Source: Pterobdella sp. o SKG-2022 (lineage: Eukaryota > Annelida > Clitellata > Hirudinida > Piscicolidae). Taken from it: 64,000 nucleotides of DNA. The position numbers were made by a program, and so were the translations under genes. The stretch's first letter is position 1. Each line of letters starts with the position of its first letter. Below, one piece after another: positions 43,601 to 56,314 of this stretch. Where the stretch lies: assembly GCA_964035795.1 (NCBI GenBank), contig OZ038322.1:7083037-7147036 (forward strand). Reading direction: 5' to 3'. The notes under the pieces were generated by a model. That model saw only the letters and a program-made list of their open reading frames with translations, was not told the DNA's origin and did no database searches.

Positions 43601-46600
43601 ACTAAAGCTTTATGCAACCGAAAACCTTTGGAGCTAGTGATATTTGTTTTAACTGAAATATGTCTGTCGATATGAAATTTTATGAAGATAGATTGAAGTT
43701 TGTTCTGTCTCATATGGTGTGAATGTTACGTTAGAGTTGGTAGACAAGGGCTTAAATCTTATATTTTTTGAAATTTTGACCAAAACTCGAGTTGGTTATA
43801 GCTGTTTCAGTAGGGATAAAATTTTTACATATTAAACTTTTAAAAACCATGCTTTTTAACTACGTTTGCGATGATATTTTATTGTATTGAGAGATTCTAT
43901 ACTTGATCTAGTTGACCAAACTATTAGCTTGCAAATAAAGTGGTAAAGTATAACACAAAAAGAGTCAAAATTTTATTACAGAGATTTTCGATTTATTAGG
44001 AAATCATTATCACATCACTAATGGTTCAAGTAACTAGTGGTTATTTTTTACCACTGCAACTATTGTTTTAAAATAATTGTAAAAACTTCAATAAACACTT
44101 TCAAATATCACATATAAACTCCATCATAACCCTTCAACAGAGTGCAACTGCCACAATCATTCGTTCAAGTGCCACTTCGATCCAGCTGTCTTTTCAGCTA
44201 CCAACATGACTAGCGGAGGTGTTTGTGACGAGTGTCAGGATAACACAATGGGATACTACTGCCAAGAATGCAAACCTTACTTCTACTTGGATCCTACCAA
44301 GGAAATCACAGATAAAAACGCTTGTTTAAGTAAGGTTGTGTGGTGTTGTGCGGTGTTCTATGGATGAGTGGTTGTGAACAGTTAATAAACGATAAACTTA
44401 ATCGATAGAAAAGTCCAAGATAAATAAATTGTAAGGAATTTATAATTAAGATTATCAAAATACTTAAAAAAATTTTTTTTCAATTATATATAAATAAATA
44501 TATTAAATACCGAAATTTTCAAACTTAGGTTGTGACTGTGACCCTTATGGTTCCACTTCTAACGGGGAATGTGACCAGACCACGGATGAAAGACTTGGAT
44601 TAGTTGCTGGAAGGTTTGCTTTGAAATAGCATTTAATCATCTGATATTATTATTCGATGTAAAAACAAGCTCTGTGATTGAAAAATTTTAAACTGAAGCT
44701 GGAGTAGGAAAAATGAACTAAAAAAATAGCTAGCAATGATGAAAAACAATTATATTCCGTAATAATCTTCCTTGGCCAAAGTAAAAACTGCAAATTATTC
44801 GAATACTAAAGGTAATTTTATTAAGTACAAAGCTTTTCGTTAACAAAGTAACGTCTTTGAATTTTAACGTACTTGATAATGTTACTTTGTTAAAGAAAAG
44901 CTTTGTACTTAATAAAATTACCTTTAGTGTTCAAATAATTTGCAATCATATTCCAGCAAAATAATAAACCTCATTAGGTTTTTATACTTCCAAAAGCTCA
45001 ACTAAACTCATTTAATTTAATTAATTTACTCAATTAATTCTACTTTTAAATTAATTCAAATTAATTCTAATTTTAAACACCAGATGTACTTGCAAGAGAT
45101 TTGTTGAAGGGCAAAGGTGCGACACATGTATGGAGGGATATTGGAACCTGGAGGCGTTCAACCCTGATGGCTGTGAAGGTAGTTAGGTTTTCAACGTTCA
45201 ATGCAGGTTTCAAGCAATGTTTATTTTTTAAGACAAAATAGTTGTTAAAAATGTTAAAGTTTATAAGTTGTGTATTCAGTTTTGGTTTTATATTGATTAT
45301 GTGTGACTAAATTACATGAGTACTTGACAAGTTTCAATATCATTTCAAGAATTTTAACAATTTTTCTGAATCTCTACATTCAACAATAATTGTGTTTTTC
45401 TGAATCTCTACATTCAACAATAACTAAACTTCCACTCAAACTCAGCTCAATGCTATATCAATTATTAATAAACTCCATTCATAAACTAACACTAACAATC
45501 TTTTACAGCTTGTGATTGTGACCCTCTGGGAACAATAGACGGAGGCAACTGCGATTTATGGACTGGAGAGTGCAGATGCAAGAGATATGTCGGAGGAAGA
45601 AGATGTGATCAATGCTTGGTGAGAAACCTAATAATTTCTGAGTTGTGTCAAAAATTATACTACCTTTTTATGTTTTAAAGCAAACAAAGCTTTTATCTTC
45701 AATAAGTTTAGTTTTATTATAAAATCTTAGTTTACAAAACGTGATAAATTTTTATAAAAGCTCAAGTGTTTTTAAAGTTTGAATTTTGAAAATTTACATA
45801 ATTTAAAAAAAACAAAAACTCAAAATTTAAATAGAATTTAATTTTCCACTTCTTTAACTTTCATTCAGCCTGGCTTCTGGAACCTAAGCGAGGAGAGGCA
45901 AGGGTGCTTGGAATGTAACTGTGATATTGGAGGAGCATACAGCCTCAATTGCAGCAAAGCCGATGGAGCATGCGACTGCAGACCTGGAATTACAGGCCAT
46001 CAGTGCACAGAAGTTTTTCCCAGGCACTTCGTTCCAGCCCCCAATTACCTTACTTACGAGGCTGAAGATGCTGTGTTCCACGGGGTCTGTTTTTCTTAAA
46101 TTTTTATGGCTTATTAATTTAAATAACACACATTAAAATTTATTTTAAAAATGCCAAATTTTTTTTTCAAATGCCATACTGAAAGCATAAATTAAAAAAT
46201 TAATCTTTTAAGGTTTTTTAATTCAAAATCTTTTATTCCCAACGCTAGCCAGTAGAGAAGAGCAAGAAAATAGCTGAAGAAAACCGTCCAAGGACGTGGA
46301 CAGGAGTTGGTCATGCCACTGTTTATGAAGGAACAGCTCTGGAGTTTGACATCTCAAACATCCTTTACTCTACTGACTATGACATCATTGTTGTCTATGA
46401 AATTTTGGTATGTTTTCTCACCAATTTGGCATATTTTAATGTTTCATAACTATTTAATTAAAATCCCAATTTTTTAAAAATTTTATTCTGTCTATTTAAA
46501 ATCCTTTTTATCAGAAATAATTTTTATTAACTTTTATGAATAAAAGTCTAAAAACTGGCAGGGTCCGAGAGCATGGAGCGACATAAGGTTGACAGTGGAT

Positions 46601-49600
46601 AGGCCCGATGATGAAGAGGAGGACTTCACTGGCCCTTGCAGTAACTCCATTCATGCAGATAATGCCGTGCCTCTGTATCTCTCACAAAGTTTGCTCATTT
46701 GCAAGTTTTCATGAGATTTTGAATCATAGGTTTTAAAAGTGTTTAGATTGTGTTAGTTTATCAATGGATGTCATTATCAAATTAAAATTATTGACTGTGA
46801 AAGTTTTCGATGAAATTTGATTCAAATGAAAATTTTATGGAAATTTAAATATAAATTCCAATCTTTGTAAACAATTATTTTCAAACTTATATATAAATCA
46901 TTCTATTTCAGCCGAAAGACATCATGTCGTGATACCAAGTTCCTGCTTAGAAAAAGGCAAACACTACAAAATCAAGATAGAATTCATCAGTGCTGACCAA
47001 AGATACGCTAATCCAGAGGAAAGAATCAATATCGACTCCGTAAGTTCCACATCTGTTAGTTATAAATAAGGATATCTACTGTCAGTTTTGAATGTTTTTG
47101 TTTTCAAGAGTTTGTGTTTTTGCATCGCTCTTTTACTTTTTTGAAACTTCCAATATTTTTAGCGTAATTGGTTATTGATTAGTTTAGAGCTTAATGTATT
47201 AACATTGAAATTCAATCACAACAAATTCTTGGCAGATCATGCTGATCCCGAGGGTTGACGGCCACCCAGCTTTTGCTTATGGAGACCCACGCAACATAAA
47301 GAGAGACTACCATGAGTATTAGCATTTTTTATTTCCAAAGAATTTTATACATTTAATATTTAGATGAATCTAAGGATTCTATTCAAAAAAGAAGACAAAA
47401 GTTTTGAACTTTTGTGATAGATATCACATATCTTCCAAATATAGTCATATAAATTAATTTTTAAACTATTTTCTAAAGTAACAGATGTGGCGAATCTTAT
47501 TACTCTCCTCTGTACAAGGACGATCCTAGCGACCTCTGCCGATTGATTCTCTTTTCTTATGGTGCTGCTATCTTTGATGGAGCCAAAGGTGCGTTTTCAA
47601 TGCAAATAATAATCAATTATTCGTTGTTAATTTTCACTAATAAACTGTTATACTGAATTAAAACACACTGTTTCCAAAACATAAACCCACAGGTTGTTTA
47701 AAAATTTAAAAAAAAAAATCAAATTAAAATATTTCAATTTTATTTTCTAAAACATTTTATGGAATTAAAAAACCATTGCAACTAAACCATTTCATTAACC
47801 AGAATGTGAGTGTGACCATAGGGGATCATATGACTTGGATTGTGACCAGATTGGAGGCCAGTGCAAATGCAAGCCGAATGTCATTGGTAGGAGATGCGAC
47901 CAATGTGCTCCTGGTACATATGGATTCGGTCCAGATGGCTGCAAACGTGAGTTCAACACTTCCCTCTTTTTGAGTATTTGTTGCAACAAATTTATGTCTT
48001 TTAAATTTTTTGAGTCAATTGAAACAACATTCTAAATATAAGCAATATAACATTCTGAATGACATTACTATCACACACAGCATGTGACTGTAACAACCTG
48101 GGATCAATAGACCCTTACTGCAACAAAGACACAGGACAATGCGCCTGTCGCACGAATGCCTTTGGTCGCACATGTAGCGATTGTGAAAGAGGTTTCTGGG
48201 GATACCCTCATTGCAGACCTTGTGCTTGTAATGATCTCGCTTACGACTGTGACTTCCAGACTGGAGCTTGCAACAACTGCAGAAATAACTCTGGAGGACA
48301 CAACTGTGAAAGGTTTCTAGAATATTCTAGCTTTAAAATTTTTTTTGGATTATTGTTCTTATTTAATATTGTCATTATTCCATCTTTAAAAAATATTATT
48401 ATCCCTCATAAGGTGCACTACATATAGTAACGTTGAACACAAAGAAAAGTTCACCTGAAATGACCTAAAAACACACAGATGTGCCGATGGGTACTACGGT
48501 CACCCAAGGAAGGAGTACGGAGGCTGCAAAAGATGCACGTGTCCCACTAGTGAAGTGCAGCATGCCGACACTTGTAGGGAGTATGACAGGGACATCTATT
48601 GTGACTGCCACCTTGGGTACACAGGTGATTAGCTTGTCTATGGCTTTTTCAACATGTTTTCTACTATTTAATATTTATGGTGCATAGAAATAAATAGTAG
48701 TTTATGAAAAAATCAATTTTTAATATTTTTTATTTGTATACATTCAATTAAATTTATATAGGCTAATCGAATGCATGATAATTAAAGGACCCAGATGTGA
48801 CCAGTGTGCTGTAGGGTACTATGGGGACGCAGTGCGAGGAGAGAAGGAGTGCAAGAAGTGTCAGTGCAATGATAACATTGACACTAATGATCCAGACAGC
48901 TGCGATCCTAAAACAGGTTAACCATGTTTTTGACAGTTTCTATTGAGAGATTATCGATGAGTTTTTATTCAATTCACTTATTCAGTTCATTTGATGGATT
49001 TTGTTTCAAGACAGTTCAGATTTAGAAAATTATATAAGAATAAGAAAAATGTATTATCTTTATAATAATGAAATTTTGGATTTCTTAAAAAGTACATGAT
49101 TTCGTTAACACAACCACTTAATCTTCACGTCACTTGAACTTCCGCAGGGGAGTGCCTCAAATGCTTGTACAACACTGAGGGATACCAGTGTGAGCGATGT
49201 GCCAAGGGATTCTTTGGCGATGCTGCCACCAAGTCGTGCATACGTCAGTTTATGTTTTGTTTTTTAGTTCTTCTTTACTTTAAGAAAAAGATAGTGTTTT
49301 ATTCATGACTTTTAATAATCAGTATTCTCGTAAATATATATAATCAATTACTTTCAACGGTTACATTTTATAAAAGTGAAAAATATTTTTCTTTCGCTAA
49401 TTCCTATGCAAATGTTACTTTAAAAGCAAATTTTTATATAGGTAAAAACTAGACAAGATATGCTCAATACTTCAATAAAAACTTCCACCAGCATGTGCTT
49501 GTAACATCTTGGGTACCAACCAAACACTATTGACTGCCTGTGATCATGCCACGGGTCAGTGTCAATGCCTGCCACATGTCATCGGTAAAAACTGTGATGA

Positions 49601-52600
49601 GTGTGACATCAACCATTGGAAGTTGGCCAGCGGAAAAGGGTGTGTTCCATGTGACTGTGATCCCAGTGGTTCGATCTATGAGCAGTGTGACTCGGTCTGT
49701 AGAGCTTCGTCTATATTTTTATAGTTTTTCATTAGTAGTAAACATTTTTCTAAAAAATAATTAGGTATAAGTGAATTTTAAATAAACATTTTCATGAAAA
49801 ATGATTACATAAGAGTGCGTTTTAAGAAAAAATTTTTATAAAATATATTTATCATGTGAACACATTTTAAAACTCGAAACAACTCAAATGCAGTTTGATG
49901 GCCAGTGCAAGTGCTTTGAAGGAAGGGGAGGCAGGGACTGCAGCAAGTGTCCACCTCTCTACTGGGGAGATCCCATCATCGGATGCAAACGTTGGTGCTC
50001 GTTTATGAATATTCATACTCAAAAATTTAATTCACAATTCATATATTGATATATTTAATTTATTCATAATATATTGTCTCAATATGATTATTAACTTTTA
50101 ATTAGCATGCGCTTGTAACCGGGATGGAGCTTACAGTGATGTTTGCGACAAGGATACAGGGCAGTGCAAGTGCCACAAAGGAATCACTGGACTTCAGTGT
50201 GATAGGTAGGGTTCTTGGATTTTAACCTTTAAAATATTTCACGTCAAAATACAAGATCAATTTAATATTATAAAATAATAGAAATATTATGTTAACTTAG
50301 TTTTCAGTTGCAACAAAAACAATAAGTTACTATCTTGATCAAATGAAATACGAGAAGATTAAACAATAAGCATTCAAACTTTCTTGTGAAATGAAAATAT
50401 ATTTTTTCCAGTGTAAATGTTTCTTTATAGACTGATATATTGAAATTTAAAAGTTCAATTATTAGTCGGTCAATACAATAGTCTTAAAATGGTCACAGAA
50501 TTGTTGACTAGCTGTAATAACTTGTGAAATTTCGTTGATCATTACATATAAGCTTGAAATTTAAATCTCATATAAAAAAATGAGATTTACTCCATTAATT
50601 ATATCAGACTTAACCTCTTCAAAACCTTTTACCATTGTATGCGATATGTAACTTTCGAAATCATAGAAATCTATACATGAAAATCACTATTAAACAGTGT
50701 TAAATAGTAAAGCATTTAAACAGTTTTCAACGTCAATTTATGGAAAAAAAAAGCATTTTACATACAACAGTCAATATTATATGAATATCTTTAACACGTA
50801 TATCAACGTTAAAGATGTGACCGGGGTACTACAGGGTCTCTTCCTTACTGCGCGCCTTGTGGTGAATGTTTTGACGACTGGGACAAGTACATCAAAGAAC
50901 TGAACGGTGTCTTCAATGTTTCTCCATTAAAAACCATTATTAATGTTTTATATAAAGAAATCTCAATTATTTATTCAAATATTTTGAAGTTTTTGTGGAA
51001 AGTTCATAACAGTAAATATAGTAAAACCTACATAACTTTTTTTTCAAAGATCGTATTTTATGAAGTTATATTTAAAAGTTTATGTCAATACAATAGCCGC
51101 TGCTCAAGATGTTTTGAAGTCGAGCAAAGAAGTGAAGCTCCACGGGCCAGTGTCCAACTTCACTGACGAGTTTTCACACCGTCTCAAACAACTTTATGAC
51201 TTAGTTGAGAAACAAGACATTGGAGAAGTTGACTTCGAGAATATCTCAGCCGAGATTATTCAGATCAAGTCTGTATCTACTATATATAATTATTTTTCGT
51301 GTCTCTCAGTTTTAGATCTATATAACTAATTTTTATTAATTTAAAACTAGGTTTATGTTGAATTTATCCCTTCAAAACCTTCTGTTATACGTCTGAACAA
51401 CTCTGTGATATTGATCATTGTGTATCCTATCTTATTTCAAGTTTAAATACAGTATATTTTATTTTAATTTTTTCAAAAAATAATTTTTAAGACGTTTTTT
51501 ATGCAATATTGGGTTGTTTCAGAGACGAGCTGGCAAAGACCGATGAGGTGATGATAGAGCAAGAGGCAGATCTCGATGTGATGGTGGAGCATTTGAAGGT
51601 TGTTATGATGTAGTCAAGTTTAAAATCTTATGTTTTGAAGTCAATATACATCGAAGATTATATGTGAAAAGTATTGTAATGCCTTCATTGTTGGAGTTGA
51701 TTTTAATTATTTATTTCGATTTTTGTACTAAAATAGTCATAACTTTAATTTTAAAAAAAGATATGATTTAAAAAAAAATTGATTTAAAAAAGGAATTAAT
51801 GTTTAAAGGATTTGCAACAAAGCACAGAGCAACATCAAAAAGATTATGACGATCTGTTGAATGAGATTGAAGATTTCAAAAACAGTGCTCAATCTGAACA
51901 AGAACAAAACACTGAAGGTTGGCCCCTGTTTGTAACAAAATTTTCGGAAAAAGATAAAATTATAAAAATTATGGTTATTCAAGTTTATTACTGAATTTGC
52001 CATGACATTGTTTGTGAAGTTTTGTATGGATACTTTCAAGTGATGTACAAAAAACATGTTTTTGTACACCATTTGAGTTTGACTTACAAAAAATATCGTG
52101 AAATCTCAATAAGTTTAGAAAATTATTATTTATTAAATAACTAAAATAATGTATCATGCATAACTATGAATCATTGAAATTCAAATTATATATGAAACTC
52201 AGAACAATTATACATATAAAAACCATCATAAGGTGCTTTCCAAAGTATACAGAACAGTATGCAGAGAACAAATGAAATACTCCCCAAGAAGAACGAACTG
52301 AACGAGTTCATGGAAGTGATCAAAGAGAATTTGGACGCGTACAACAGAGCTTTTAACGACTTTTCTAGTCCCGAAGAAGAGAAGTCTAAGCTTGAGCTTT
52401 TCAAGAATTTATCAAAAAGTGCTCATGAAACCAACGAGAAGACTTTGGAGTTTAATTCTTTAGTTAGTGGACTGAGTAATTTTGTGTTTTTTTAATTAGT
52501 TTTTCGACGCTTTTTCAATACTTATAAAATTTCTAAATAATTTAAATAATATAACTTAAGGTATGCGGTGGTGGTGATGAACAGTGTGATGAAAAGTGTG

Positions 52601-55051
52601 GAGGTGCCAACTGCAAAAAATGTGGTGGAGAGGAATGCATGGATGGTTTGGTTTCCAAAGCTGTTAAAGCTCTAAAGCAAGCCAAAGAAGCCGAAGAAAT
52701 CTCTAAGAAAAAAAGAACAGAGTCCGAAAAACTTGCTACGGAGGTTTGAGAATTTCTATTGATAATACCCCATTTAAACTTTAATTCAAATCCGAAATGA
52801 TATTCAAATTTGAAACACTTTAATTGATTTTGTTTCAAAAACACGTGCTCAAATTTTTCAAAACTTTATATAACAAAACTACTCTATACAGACTAACCTG
52901 GCAAACAAGCAGTGTTCTCAATCGAGAGATGAGTTCAAAAAACTTGCAGAGAAGGCAGAACTTGCTGCAAACTCATCAAGAGACCATTATTTTGACTTCG
53001 AAGGAGAAAGAAACAAGAGCCAGAAAGCTTTGGATAGCGAGTATACTTCCTATAGTGACATCGAATCCGTTAGTTTTTTTTGAATTAATTTTTTTGTTTT
53101 TTCCATGTTTGTTATTTATTTAAATTATTTTTATTTTTCACTCAATTCAGCAGTTGTTATATAATATATATATATATATTTTTAGAATACTTATGTAAGA
53201 AATAATGAAATAATCTAAAAAACCACTTCATATGTTGACCAACCAGGTAACTGACGATACGTTTGCCTTGAAAATATCAAAGAGTCCCGAAGAACTTGAA
53301 AAGTTCGGAAAGGAAATAGAGGAAACTGTACAAGGACTAACGCAAGTTGAAGAAATCATTAGAGACACAGAAGAAAAGATTAGAAATTATGAAAACTTCA
53401 AAAGATTAGCTGAAAATGAAAAGTATAATCTTTGTTTCGCTTCAGATTTTAATGCATTTTAAACTTAAAACGCATTGTTATATTTTAAAAAATTAATTCT
53501 GAATTCAAATCTGAAACAGAGAAACATCAACGAAGTTCAAGGATAAGGTACTGAACTTGATCGAAGTCTTGAATAATGCTACAGTAACAAGGCATGAAAT
53601 TCTCAACTATATTGATGAGTCTAATGAAAGAATCGATGTGCTTGGAGAAAAAATCGAAGAGGTTTTGACAATACCATTGTTTCATTAGTAATTGGGGAAA
53701 TATCATTAAAAGATAAGAGATGTATTTCATGTTAATGAAGATATCACTGTTTTTAAGTTTATGGTTCATAACCTTGACGAAATTATTTTTTAAAAATATT
53801 TTTCAATTTTTCACAATTTTTCAAAAATCAATTCAAATATTTTAATTAATAACAGAATTAATTAAAAACCTTCCCAATGTTTTTATTTCTAACTAATCTA
53901 GACTCTCACCATTAAAAACCATTACCCTCTTATAACATAGTATTGACTACCACATGACCCAGGTTGATAAGGACTTGGAAGGCATGCAGAATGAGTTTAA
54001 AGGTCCTTCAAGGAGATCGGTCGAAGCTAAAGAAAGGTTTAGGAAGTTGAAAGAGTCTTACTCTAGGAAGGAGACGAACTTGGAAATTTTTGCAAAGGAG
54101 CTTGAAGGTTTAGGACTTCAAACTGAAGACGCTCAAAAGGTATTCTTATTTTCAAGCAGATCTGATTTCGTTTGATTTGTTATTTTTTAATCATTTAACA
54201 AAGCTTTTTATCCACATCGAAAACTTTTTTACCAAGCTTTTAAGCTGTTTTTATTTTGATGTTTTATTTTGAAATGTTGCCATATCATTGTACCGAATTT
54301 GCCCTAAAATATGTTCAATTGAATTTATTATAATAAAAACAAACTTAATACACGAAGCTTTTGTTAAGAATATTTTAAATTATCAAGTGACACTTACGAA
54401 AAGCTTCGTGTATTGTTTCTTAATAAACCATAGTGTTTGTTTTTATTATATTTATTTCCAGCTATTTTACGTCGACAGTTTAATTTGAGTTGATGACTGA
54501 AGTTTATAACACAGATACTAATATAACAGATGGTTGTAAAACTTGAGAGCAAAACCATACCACTGAATAGAAAAATTGCTGCTAGAACTGAACCCTTGCA
54601 TAAACTTGCTGAAGAATGTAATGAATTTTCTGAAAATGTCGAATCTTTGATTAAAGACCTCAGAACTAAACAAAGACTCTTGCAAGGTTTGTATGTGACC
54701 ATGAATTTTCGGTATTTTGAAGATTAATATTTTTATAAGTTGTTATGAATTGAATATTGAACGATGAAGTAGAATAGTCAAACAAAATTATAAAAAAACA
54801 AGAAAAAATTGAAAATTTAAGATTTTCTTACAAAAAGCTTTGCAAATTTTCACAAAAAATCACTTTGTATGAATATTAAACACATCCAACATTGAAACGA
54901 TTTCCCAATAGAAACGATTCAAAAGAAGGCAAGATCTAAGGCTGTGTTGGAGAACCACACAGATAGAGCTTCAGCACTTTTGGACAGAGCCGCTAAAGCT
55001 ACAGAAGCTATTACCAAGTCTGCCTTGTTCCACAGACAATGTGCCGGCTAG
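31188..55051 (+). CDS. Laminin subunit beta (beta-1/2 type), complete, 39 coding exons
   Basis: Exons run from 31188-31242 (signal [18 protein letters not shown]) to 54912-55051, total 5292 nt, 1763 aa (human LAMB1: 1786). Exons 2-8 (32504-32606, 32959-33109, 36374-36459, 37294-37405, 38412-38540, 39082-39199, 41013-41158) encode the N-terminal polymerisation domain ([46 protein letters not shown]). LE modules follow to about residue 545. Exons 14-19 hold the L4/LF module, which separates it from beta-3 chains. LE modules resume to exon 28 ([15 protein letters not shown]). Exons 29-39 form the coiled coil, interrupted in exon 33 by the cysteine-rich beta knob ([23 protein letters not shown]), and end RQCAG, the C-terminal cysteine for interchain pairing. 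It is a secreted basement-membrane chain that assembles with alpha and gamma chains. Confidence 0.98.
33840..33937. repeat. Fold-back element, about 98 bp (laminin intron 3)
   Basis: GTTGGTGTCAT at the left end is mirrored by ATGATACCAAC at the right end. Inner arms also pair partly (CCAT, ATATCCC). MITE-like. Confidence 0.6.
34659..35020. repeat. Tandem duplication, period 181 bp, nearly identical copies
   Basis: GTTAATTAAATTTATGATTT at 34670 recurs at 34851, and both copies then share GGTACTGTCATAACAGGCCG and the following sequence to GTTACGTACT. I see only scattered single-base differences (for example TACAGGTAC/TACGGGTAC) and a small gap at the end, so the duplication is recent. Laminin intron 3. 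Confidence 0.95.
36029..36091 (+). repeat. Dispersed repeat B, copy 2, with AAT-rich tail
   Basis: CTGCAGCAAACCT, CTTTGCAA, CACCTTACAAATGAAT and an ATAATAATGATAAT tail, as at 12239-12315. Laminin intron 3. Confidence 0.6.
36692..36746 (+). repeat. Dispersed repeat C, copy 3 (laminin intron 4)
   Basis: TGGTCCAGAAACTCCTGAAG, TTAATGCCATTATAATC, ACTCGTAATTG; best match to the copy at 26641. Confidence 0.6.
37638..37694. repeat. TAG/GTA trinucleotide microsatellite
   Basis: About 18 units of AGT/TAG with one ATT interruption, in laminin intron 5. Confidence 0.9.
38145..38240. repeat. MITE-like element with 13-bp terminal inverted repeats
   Basis: GTACTAGGCACAA at the left end and the reverse complement of GCACTAGGCACAA at the right end, one mismatch, 96 bp overall. 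Subterminal sequence also pairs (GGTTTATACTTGACA against TGTTTATTTGACA). Laminin intron 5. Confidence 0.7.
39297..39482 (+). repeat. tRNA-derived SINE-like copy 2 (laminin intron 7)
   Basis: The head GGCCCGTGTAGCTCAGAGGT and the B-box-like GGGTTCGATCC give a partly foldable tRNA-like 74-mer with a 7-bp acceptor stem, but a broken T stem. A tRNA-unrelated body follows, ending AAAGCGCTTTATAAATACCG, like the shared tail of many marine-invertebrate SINEs. TACATTAAATTTGT occurs at 39403 and again at 39465. It is the most complete of the three copies. Confidence 0.75.
41159..43434. other. Laminin intron 8, about 2.3 kb
   Basis: AT-rich intron with a short TTTA run near 42282-42300. No exon, RNA gene or clear mobile element is seen. 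Confidence 0.5.
44790..44945. repeat. Long near-perfect inverted repeat, arms about 70 bp (laminin intron 11)
   Basis: The left arm starts GCAAATTATTCGAATACTAA and the right arm is its reverse complement with few mismatches, ending at TTTGCAA. The loop contains ACTTGATAAT. It is a MITE or fold-back that would form a strong hairpin in the pre-mRNA. Confidence 0.9.
45361..45426. repeat. Tandem repeat, two 34-bp units (laminin intron 12)
   Basis: TTTTTCTGAATCTCTACATT and the following CAACAATAA occur twice in a row, starting at 45361 and 45395, with no mismatch over 30 bases. Confidence 0.9.
46249..47588 (+). other. Laminin L4/LF module (exons 15-19)
   Basis: Exons 46249-46407, 46562-46688, 46912-47039, 47236-47315, 47485-47588. 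Recognisable stretches are [52 protein letters not shown] and [18 protein letters not shown]. Exon 16 uses the weak donor GTTTGC at 46689, fixed by phase with exon 17. Confidence 0.92.
47803..50906 (+). other. Laminin LE modules, second set (exons 20-28)
   Basis: Exons 47803-47946, 48081-48312, 48479-48624, 48788-48916, 49148-49243, 49492-49694, 49894-49990, 50106-50205, 50815-50906. Closely spaced cysteines throughout, for example [19 protein letters not shown] and [10 protein letters not shown]. Confidence 0.95.
51097..55051 (+). other. Laminin beta coiled-coil region with beta knob (exons 29-39)
   Basis: Exons 51097-51268, 51523-51598, 51809-51917, 52233-52462, 52561-52743, 52892-53068, 53247-53422, 53520-53661, 53963-54139, 54530-54686, 54912-55051. 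Heptad-type sequence rich in E, K, L and N; the cysteine cluster in exon 33 is the knob. The last codons give a cysteine three residues from the end. Confidence 0.95.
54328..54450. repeat. Interrupted inverted repeat (laminin intron 37)
   Basis: Outer arms TATAATAAAAACAAAC / reverse complement, inner arms AATACACGAAGCTTTTGTTAAG / reverse complement, with about 20 extra bases in the right arm. The loop contains ATTATCAAGT, as in the other fold-backs. Confidence 0.8.
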
Positions 55052-56314
55052 AATATATGATGTTCGTTGATATAGTATACAATAGATATAAAAATACATG
55101 TAATAGCTGGTTTTATTTTTTGGGTTTCAATTAGTATTTAAATGAATTATTAAAAGAGAATGTTTCAATTGGTATAAAAGAGGCATTTAGTGTTACTTTC
55201 ATTTTTTTTGGAGTGTTGAAATGTAATCTAGTGGAATAGAGCATTGTTTTAGTGTGCGAGTTGAATATGTGTATGTGTATATAAAGCAAAACTTGGATTT
55301 TACAAGTGTTTTTATGAACTAAGTTTATTATTGTTGCTATATTTGTTTTTTTCAATATTTTATTTTTTATTACCACAGCTTTTGTAACCTCTTTAGCGAA
55401 AACTTATCTAAATATTTTTAGATTTCTATCAACTAATTCACAGGGCTTAAAATTTTGATTTTGTGTTTGCTGGCTTTTGCAAATTTTACAGTTTAAAACT
55501 CGTTTAAATTAAAATTCAAGTATTTAATCAATTTGTGTCTTCGGCAAATGCTATATGAAGCAGTTGTGTTTCTTCTTTGCCTTTACAACGAAGGACCAAC
55601 ATATGACTATTAAATGCAATTAATGAACTAAATGGCATTAGATTAATTGAAATATCAAACTTTATCTGGAAAAGAATTATTAGATATATCTACTATGGGA
55701 ATTTTAGAATTCAGAAAATGCTTTTTCCTTGCATGAATAACTGCTGTTTTTTACTTATTGCTCATTGATGAATAATTTAGGATAAAATAACAATAAAGTA
55801 TTGTTTTGATTATGGTTTAGGGTGCAAATCACAGCTTGATTTCGAATCGTTCAAATAGTTTCATACTTTTATATTGAAATAATTGCTGAATTTGGAATAA
55901 ATTTTCATGAAGTTTTTGCATTTAGTTTGCTGTAACGAATAAAAATATTGGTGAGTTTATTTAATCACCTTCAACCGTTTTTTGAAGCTTTATTGACAAA
56001 GCTTCTGATATCCCAACTTTTTAAAACTACCGATTTTTTAAAATTATGTACATCAAATATATATAGAAGCATGTTTTAGGTGTAAAAAGTTCGGAACAAT
56101 TTTTCAAGTGGATTCCAACAATATGAAGATTGTAATGGCGAAATTGGTTGAAAGTTACCGAGTTAGGCATAGAACCAGCTTATACAAGTACCGCAATATA
56201 CCTTACACAAAATAATAAATAGATTTCAAACAAAAATTGTAAACTATTTCTAAAATTTGGAAAACGTCACCTCATATAGTACATTGAAGATTTGAAACTC
56301 AAGCTACAGAAACA
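55052..56314. other. Convergent intergenic region, laminin beta and VWA gene 3' ends
   Basis: About 1.26 kb between stop codons. Forward AATAAA occurs at 55792-55797 and 55938-55943; reverse-strand AATAAA (TTTATT) occurs at 55956-55961 and 55989-55994. The two 3' UTRs may abut or overlap. No coding exon seen. Confidence 0.5.

Larger units (their letters stand above)
43435..46084 (+). other. Laminin LE modules, first set (exons 9-14)
   Basis: Exons 43435-43555, 44141-44329, 44529-44613, 45084-45178, 45509-45618, 45869-46084. Each carries the eight-cysteine LE pattern in part ([42 protein letters not shown]). Junctions mostly fall inside modules. Confidence 0.95.
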
